From the NCBI GenBank assembly GCA_050947015.1, contig JBMNVT010000032.1, positions 1-9,332 on the forward strand: a stretch of 9,332 bases of DNA. Direction: 5' to 3'. The DNA comes from CAKXIK01 sp050947015 (GTDB taxonomy: Bacteria > Bacillota > Clostridia > Oscillospirales > Acutalibacteraceae). Of the stretch, positions 5,922 through 9,332 are shown piece after piece. Position 1 is the first letter of the stretch. Each line of letters starts with the position of its first letter. A program made the translations under genes and the position numbers. The notes beneath the pieces are model-generated. The model searched no databases. It saw only the letters and a list, made by a program, of their open reading frames with translations, and had not been told where the DNA came from.

Positions 5922-5967
5922 AAAAAAGACTTCTACTGTACGAATCCTTCCGTACAATAAAAGTCTT
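5922..5967 (-). terminator. Regulated terminator in the SPFH gene leader
   Basis: On the - strand the arms 5951-5967 and 5926-5942 pair over 17 consecutive positions (two G-U) around an eight-base loop, followed by six T (5922-5927). Its 5' arm contains CUUUUAUUGU, which is also the 3' half of the riboswitch P1 stem, so the terminator and P1 are mutually exclusive. Termination here would stop transcription about 130 bases before the SPFH start codon. Confidence 0.88.
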
Positions 5968-6100
5968 GCATATGATAGGAACCCTGGCAGGGAAAACGAA
6001 TGTCTGCGGGAATCTCCTACTTATCCCGAGGCGAACCGGAAACCCGGTTGTCCTGACGCCGTCGAGCCACGTGTAAGGTGCAGCTACTTCCTTTTATTGT
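5954..6100 (-). promoter_or_regulatory. Riboswitch leader, yybP-ykoY (Mn2+) type, ON-switch architecture
   Basis: The expected transcript starts near 6100. Its first ten bases ACAAUAAAAG (6100-6091) are perfectly complementary to 5963-5954, forming P1. Just inside P1 are GGAAGUAGC (6091-6083) and GCAAGAC (5969-5963), matching the conserved GGGGAGUAGC and GCAAGACC segments of the yybP-ykoY class. A helix CGA(c)GGC/GCCUCG flanks the internal loop GUCAGGAC (6057-6050) and a hairpin AACCGG-GUUU-CCGGUU, the same order as the L3 loop and P3 hairpin of that class. Two more hairpins fill 6031-5975 (CGGGA..UCCCG, CCCU..AGGG). P1 formation would sequester the terminator arm, so ligand binding turns expression on, as known for Mn2+-sensing members. 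The class call is from memory of the consensus, without a covariance search. Confidence 0.72.
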
Positions 6101-6106
6101 ATTATT

Positions 6107-6135
6107 ATTTTAACATAATTCTGTCGAATTGTCAA
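6107..6135 (-). promoter_or_regulatory. Promoter of the riboswitch/SPFH transcript
   Basis: TTGACA (6130-6135) and TAAAAT (6107-6112) are separated by 17 bases on the - strand. They lie 39 bp past the pyrC stop and place the start of the transcript at about 6100, the first base of P1. An 8-bp inverted repeat (6134-6154) touches the -35. Confidence 0.83.
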
Positions 6136-6154
6136 ATATTGTGGCGCAATATTT
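6134..6154. repeat. 8-bp inverted repeat abutting the -35 box
   Basis: AAATATTG-TGGCG-CAATATTT is a perfect 8-5-8 palindrome between the pyrC stop and the SPFH promoter, overlapping the first bases of the -35. On the + strand it is followed by two more T only; on the - strand no U tract follows, so it is a poor pyrC terminator. It may be an operator. Confidence 0.55.
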
Positions 6155-6173
6155 TTGGGCGGATCCTGCCGTG

Positions 6174-7451
6174 TCACAAAAGTGAAAACACGATTTTTCC
6201 GCGGCAGACCGTGAGCATGACCCGACCGGTAAGCTCGGCGCCCTTCCATGGCGTGTTGCGGGATTTGCCGTGCAGCGCACCCGGATCGACCGTCCACCGG
6301 TAATTGGGGTCAAACAGAATCAGGTCGGCGTTCGAACCGGGACGCAGTGTTCCGGCGGAAATCCCGAGCAGCTGCGCCGGACGGCAGGACATCAGCGCAA
6401 TAATTTTCCGCAGCGGCATACCGTGTCGGTGGTGAAGAACCGTGAGGGATGCGGCCAATGAGGTTTCCATGCCGATAGAACCGTTTGGAGCGGATAGAAA
6501 ATCGGATTTTTCCTGTGGCGTGTGCGGCGCATGGTCGGTGGAAATGGCGTCCAGCGTGCCGTCAAACAGCGCTTCAATGACGGCGCTGCAATCTGCTGCG
6601 GTGCGGAGCGGCGGATTCATGCGAAAATCGGCATCACGGCTGAGCAGAGCTTCATCAGTAAAGGAAAAATAATGCGGACAGGTTTCGGCGGTGACGGCGA
6701 CGCCTCTTCTTTTTGCGTCTCGGATCATGGCGATCGAAACGGCGGTGCTGACGTGACAAATGTGCACCGGAACGCCGCAGGCTTCGGCGAGAGCGATTTC
6801 CCGCGCGGTTCCGGCGTCTTCGGCAGCGGAGGGAATTCCGGGAACGCCAAGCTCGCGGGAAATGTTGCCTTCGTGCATTTTTCCGCCCGCGGCAAGAAAA
6901 AGGTCTTCGCAATGGGCCGTGACCATCAGACCGAGCTGCGATGCGCGGCGCATCGCCTGTGCCAGAATCCGCGTGTCGATCACCGGGCGGCCGTCGTCGG
7001 AAAGCGCAATGGCACCGGCGTCTCGTACGGCCTGCACATCCGTCGCTTCGTGTCCGCCAAGACCTTTGGTGATGGCGGCGGCAGTGTAAACACGGGCATC
7101 GGCTTTTTCCGCGCGGGCAAGCAGCTCCCGGATGGTTTCGGGTGAATCCAGCGCAGGACTCGTGTTCGGCATGGCCAGCAGCGAGGTTACTCCGCCCGCT
7201 GCGGCCGCGCGGCAGCCGGTAAATACGTCTTCTTTCTGCGTTTGTCCGGGGTCGCGAAGGTGAACGTGCATGTCCACCAGGCCGGGCGCGCAGATTAACC
7301 CGTCGGCATTGAAAATCTCGCAGCCCTGTGGCGCGGCAAAAGAGCCGACGGCCTCAATTTTATCTCCGCAGATCAGAATATCCGCGGTGCCGTCAAGGTC
7401 TTGCGACGGGTCGATCACACGGACGCCGCGAATCAGTTTTTTCTGCTCCAA
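6174..7451 (-). CDS. pyrC: Dihydroorotase
   Basis: This is a 425-aa enzyme of de novo pyrimidine synthesis, converting N-carbamoyl-L-aspartate to dihydroorotate in the cytoplasm. The zinc-amidohydrolase fold of bacterial class I dihydroorotases is evident: HVHLRDPG with H62 and H64, the bridging-type Asp in LSDDGRP (D153), H180 in TAHCED, H233 in ICHVST, and the catalytic D306 in STDHAPH. Substrate-binding features MPNT and NPPLR are present. The length is normal for the family. I chose TTG 7451 because GGGAGGG lies seven bases upstream and the reading MEQKKLIRGVRVIDP matches family N-termini; the open frame extends upstream to 7865 through the promoter and cannot be the protein. It is a stand-alone gene here, with no other pyr gene adjacent. 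Confidence 0.95.
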   Translation of the reverse strand: MEQKKLIRGVRVIDPSQDLDGTADILICGDKIEAVGSFAAPQGCEIFNADGLICAPGLVDMHVHLRDPGQTQKEDVFTGCRAAAAGGVTSLLAMPNTSPALDSPETIRELLARAEKADARVYTAAAITKGLGGHEATDVQAVRDAGAIALSDDGRPVIDTRILAQAMRRASQLGLMVTAHCEDLFLAAGGKMHEGNISRELGVPGIPSAAEDAGTAREIALAEACGVPVHICHVSTAVSIAMIRDAKRRGVAVTAETCPHYFSFTDEALLSRDADFRMNPPLRTAADCSAVIEALFDGTLDAISTDHAPHTPQEKSDFLSAPNGSIGMETSLAASLTVLHHRHGMPLRKIIALMSCRPAQLLGISAGTLRPGSNADLILFDPNYRWTVDPGALHGKSRNTPWKGAELTGRVMLTVCRGKIVFSLL

Positions 7452-7542
7452 AAGCTTTCCCTCCCAAGTTTTTTGGCAGATACTTCCGTTTTTTCGGTTG
7501 CTGTCGGCTCCCGGAAACAGCCGCTCTTTTCTTATAACATAT

Positions 7543-7571
7543 AGTATAGCGGCTTTGCGGCGGTGCGTCAA
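7543..7571 (-). promoter_or_regulatory. Promoter of pyrC
   Basis: TTGACG (7566-7571) and TATACT (7543-7548) are 17 bases apart on the - strand. The ~85-base leader contains a small CGGCT/AGCCG hairpin (near 7505-7523) but no PyrR-binding loop or obvious attenuator that I can recognise. Confidence 0.75.
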
Positions 7572-7592
7572 TAAACGGTGTGCGGAAAAAAC

Positions 7593-7621
7593 TTGCCGGA
7601 TCTCTGCGCGGCGTGTATACT
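7593..7621 (+). promoter_or_regulatory. Promoter of the hypothetical membrane protein gene
   Basis: TTGCCG (7593-7598) and TATACT (7616-7621) are 17 bases apart on the + strand, back to back with the pyrC promoter. The start is expected near 7628, giving an ~80-base leader that contains a long hairpin. Confidence 0.68.
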
Positions 7622-7634
7622 TAAAAAAGAAGAA

Positions 7635-7681
7635 TTCCCCGGTTTTCAACATCTTGACGATGAAATGTCGAAAACCGAGGG
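7635..7681. repeat. Long hairpin in leader of the membrane protein gene
   Basis: CGGTTTTC (7639-7646) pairs with GAAAACCG (7671-7678). There is a further ACAT/ATGT inner stem and outer C-G pairs after one C-A mismatch (G-U on the - strand). On the - strand T-rich sequence follows about nine bases later, so it may act as a terminator for antisense transcription from sleB; on the + strand it is a 5'-UTR structure. Confidence 0.6.
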
Positions 7682-7710
7682 CACAAGCAGAACAGGAGGA
7701 CAGAAGCCCA

Positions 7711-8271
7711 ATGCGGACAGGAGCGTTTCGGTATTTGTTTTTTTCATTTCTTCTTTTGCTGACGGATGTGACCTTTGGCGGATTTGACTGGACGCCTGAC
7801 CTGGTTGGTGCGGCAATTCTGCTGCTTGGTCTGCGGGAGCTCAGGGTGTTCGACGCGGAATGCACCGCCGGCTTTGGAAAAACGATTTTGTGGGGATGGG
7901 TGTTGCTGGCGCTGGGTGCGGGCAGGGTTGCGCTGTATTTTTTACCCGATGCGGGCTGGCTTCTGCCGTGGCTTTGCGCGTTTTCCAGCCTTGCTGCGGC
8001 CGTGGCGGTCTGGCTTTGCGGAGCGGGCGTGTTTCGGCTTGCGGTGCAGGTGGGTCAGCATTCTCTGGCTGCCGCTTTGCGTCAAAGTGTTTTTGCCGCC
8101 TGCATCTGCTGTCTTTCCGCTGCCTGCAGCAGGGTGCTTTCGGCGGGATTCGGCGCGGAACCGGCACCGTTCTCTTCCGTGGTTATTACCGCAGCGTCTG
8201 TGGCTGCCGCCTTCTGGTTTTGTGCACTGCTGCTGAGGGCGCAAAAGCTGCTCCGGCCGTTTTTCGGCTGA
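7711..8271 (+). CDS. Hypothetical integral membrane protein (about six TM segments)
   Basis: This is a 186-aa, very hydrophobic protein. Membrane segments are likely at about residues 7-25, 30-47, 59-78, 83-105, 122-143 and 155-178. The motif FGGFDWTPDLVGAAILLLGLREL near the N-terminus resembles a group of short clostridial membrane proteins with a G-FD-(L/W)-PDxxG signature, whose function I do not know. The ATG 7711 follows AGGAGG (7694-7699) with 11-base spacing; the much longer open frame upstream to 7270 crosses the promoter region and antisense pyrC and is not used. The end of the gene meets sleB tail to tail with 4 bp between stop codons. Confidence 0.78.
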   Translation: MRTGAFRYLFFSFLLLLTDVTFGGFDWTPDLVGAAILLLGLRELRVFDAECTAGFGKTILWGWVLLALGAGRVALYFLPDAGWLLPWLCAFSSLAAAVAVWLCGAGVFRLAVQVGQHSLAAALRQSVFAACICCLSAACSRVLSAGFGAEPAPFSSVVITAASVAAAFWFCALLLRAQKLLRPFFG

Positions 8272-8275
8272 AGAC

Positions 8276-9016
8276 TCAGGGTTTGGGCGAACAGAACACA
8301 TGGCTGCCGATGGTCGTAATGACCGGGAGTGAGAGCATCCACTGATTGCTGGTTTTTGCGGGATTATAATAGTAAAGCGCGCCGCCGCTTGGGTCGACGC
8401 CGTTGAGTGCATCCTGAGCTGCGCGGCGGCTGGATTCAGAAACCGGCTGGTTGATCTGCCCGTCCGTCATACAGGTAAATGCGCCGGATTGATATACCAC
8501 GCCCGCAATCGTATCCGGAAAAGACGGATGCTCCACGCGGTTGAGAATTACGGCGCCAACCGCTACCTGACCAAGATACGATTCGCCGCGTGCTTCTGCG
8601 GAGATGACACGCGCCAAAAGTTCGACGGAGTTTTGGCTTTGCCCGGCGGAAACAGGGGAGATTCCAAGTGCTGCCAGCGTCAGCTGGCCGACGATTCCGT
8701 CCGCATTCAGACCGTTTTTGCGCTGAAAATCCAATACGGCCTTTTGCGTCTGCAACCCGAAAATGCCGTCTACGCTGCCGACCTCGTACCCCAAATCCTT
8801 CAGTTTTTGCTGTATTCTGCGCACCTCTTCACCGCGGGAACCTATTTTGGAAAGCACCGGCTGTGCCTTTGATTCCATCTCTTCCAAAGCTTCCGTTTGC
8901 GCTGCAGCCTGTGTGGATGAGGTGTCGTTTGCCTGCGCCGCGGCGATCAGGACAAGATTCAGCAAAATAATAACGGCAATTTGCCATACCGTTTTTGCAA
9001 GCGAGTTTTTTGCCAT
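8276..9016 (-). CDS. sleB: Spore cortex-lytic enzyme / cell wall hydrolase (SleB-like)
   Basis: This is a 246-aa protein. The N-terminal hydrophobic signal or anchor is at about residues 10-27, with an AQA site. There is a PG_binding_1 domain at about 55-117 (GSRGEEVRRIQQKLKDLGY, DGIFGLQTQKAVLDFQRKNGL, DGIVGQLTLAALG). A Hydrolase_2 (SleB/CwlJ) catalytic domain spans about 131-246, with the presumed catalytic Glu E141 in VISAEARGES and VGAVILNRV, FTCMTDGQI and ALYYYNP motifs. SleB-type lytic transglycosylases break down cortex peptidoglycan during germination, which supports a spore-forming host. A related vegetative cell wall hydrolase is possible. The ATG 9016 is preceded by AAAGGAA. Upstream, TGAATAAC and a TTTATAG-like element about 17 bases apart faintly resemble a sigma-G promoter, too weak to call. 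Confidence 0.9.
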   Translation of the reverse strand: MAKNSLAKTVWQIAVIILLNLVLIAAAQANDTSSTQAAAQTEALEEMESKAQPVLSKIGSRGEEVRRIQQKLKDLGYEVGSVDGIFGLQTQKAVLDFQRKNGLNADGIVGQLTLAALGISPVSAGQSQNSVELLARVISAEARGESYLGQVAVGAVILNRVEHPSFPDTIAGVVYQSGAFTCMTDGQINQPVSESSRRAAQDALNGVDPSGGALYYYNPAKTSNQWMLSLPVITTIGSHVFCSPKP

Positions 9017-9214
9017 TGTGAAAACAGTTCCTTTCTGTCCGCAGGGCGAACTATAAATTTAAAAATTCCTTTGTTATTCATTGTTCCATCTTTATGAGAG
9101 ACTATCCGCTGTGCCGAGAAAAACGGGCGCTTGTGTCATAAGTACGAATGGTGCTCCATATATGGTAGATGAAAATCAAAAATGTGTTTTTTTAAAAAAA
9201 CTTCAAAAAAAGTG
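9017..9214. other. Intergenic region between sleB and the right-edge promoter
   Basis: The region has no convincing coding sequence on either strand. It contains the sleB 5' leader, a perfect 10-bp palindrome CCATATATGG at 9156-9165, and A/T tracts at about 9187-9211 that probably form the UP element of the following promoter. Confidence 0.6.
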
Positions 9215-9243
9215 TTGACAAAGGGGATGCGGCGTGGTATTAT
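9215..9243 (+). promoter_or_regulatory. Strong + strand promoter at the right edge (stable-RNA-like)
   Basis: A consensus TTGACA (9215-9220) and TATTAT (9238-9243) are separated by 17 bases and preceded by long A and T tracts like an UP element. The transcript begins near 9250 with a UUCG-capped hairpin (CGCTC-TTCG-GAGCG, 9251-9264) and leaves the window. The form suits an rRNA or tRNA operon, but no mature RNA is reached, so a leader of a protein gene is not excluded. Confidence 0.72.
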
Positions 9244-9332
9244 AGTCAAGCGCTCTTCGGAGCGGGGCGAACGAAACGAAGAAAAATGGCATGAGAATGC
9301 GACGGAAGCGTTTCGGAAGCCTGAATGGAACC

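Noticed and set aside
5920..6105. 6S RNA (ssrS) or another independent small RNA
   Set aside because: The length (~175 nt) and terminator fit, but the branched fold and the GAAGUAGC / GUCAGGAC / GCAAGAC segments match yybP-ykoY better, and no separate promoter for the downstream gene is seen. A free terminated product may still accumulate.
5536..6303. 255-aa + strand ORF across the riboswitch
   Set aside because: It covers the structured leader, its promoter and two gene ends on the opposite strand, with no sensible protein features.
6174..7865. 563-aa start for dihydroorotase
   Set aside because: The first 138 residues read through the pyrC promoter and leader; the TTG at 7451 with GGGAGGG fits family length and N-terminus.
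9291..9332. Short open frame MRMRRKRFGSLNGT at the right edge
   Set aside because: There is no ribosome binding site and the window ends; composition alone does not support a gene.

Overview
The window spans the right end of an integrated siphophage-type prophage and the bacterial chromosome beside it. The host looks like a spore-forming member of Clostridia, probably Oscillospiraceae/Ruminococcaceae. Evidence for this is a SleB-type spore cortex lytic enzyme, strong AGGAGG ribosome binding sites, TTGACA/TATAAT-like promoters, intrinsic terminators with long U tracts, and a TTG-started dihydroorotase. This taxonomic placement is inference.

Region 1 (1-3055, + strand) is the prophage tail/lysis module. 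It holds the 3' part of a DUF859-like tail protein with a C-terminal 'GTWTP' module, a 79-aa phage protein, an M23 endopeptidase endolysin with an SH3 tail, an XhlA-like membrane coiled-coil protein and an r1t-like holin, closed by a strong terminator. Each gene begins with its own RBS at or overlapping the preceding stop, so they form one late operon.

Region 2 (3087-4321, - strand) is a compact three-gene accessory operon carried by the prophage. It encodes a very acidic 120-aa protein, an XRE-type helix-turn-helix protein with an N-terminal Cys cluster, and a Cys4 zinc-finger protein. It runs from one good promoter whose spacer contains a perfect ACTACA-AA-TGTAGT palindrome. The layout (small acidic protein, then an HTH regulator, with a promoter operator) resembles anti-defence (acr-aca type) cassettes.

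Region 3 (4350-4735) is the probable attachment region. It contains a bidirectional hairpin, five or six TGCCGCA direct repeats, four of the steps being 11 bp or close to it (likely integrase arm sites), a terminator, and tRNA-Thr(UGU) with its own promoter. The 3' end of the tRNA faces the prophage. No integrase is present and it is expected at the far end.

Region 4 (4738-9332) is the chromosome. An SPFH/prohibitin-family membrane protein gene (-) is preceded by a leader that I recognise as a yybP-ykoY (Mn2+) riboswitch with an overlapping 17-bp terminator. Next are pyrC dihydroorotase (-), a six-segment hypothetical membrane protein (+), and sleB (-), which converges with the membrane protein gene with only 4 bp between stops. 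At the right edge a strong + strand promoter with A/T tracts drives a transcript leaving the window, perhaps a stable RNA operon.

The most unusual points are the Mn-riboswitch control of an SPFH protein, the acr-aca-like operon, and the phased repeats beside tRNA-Thr.
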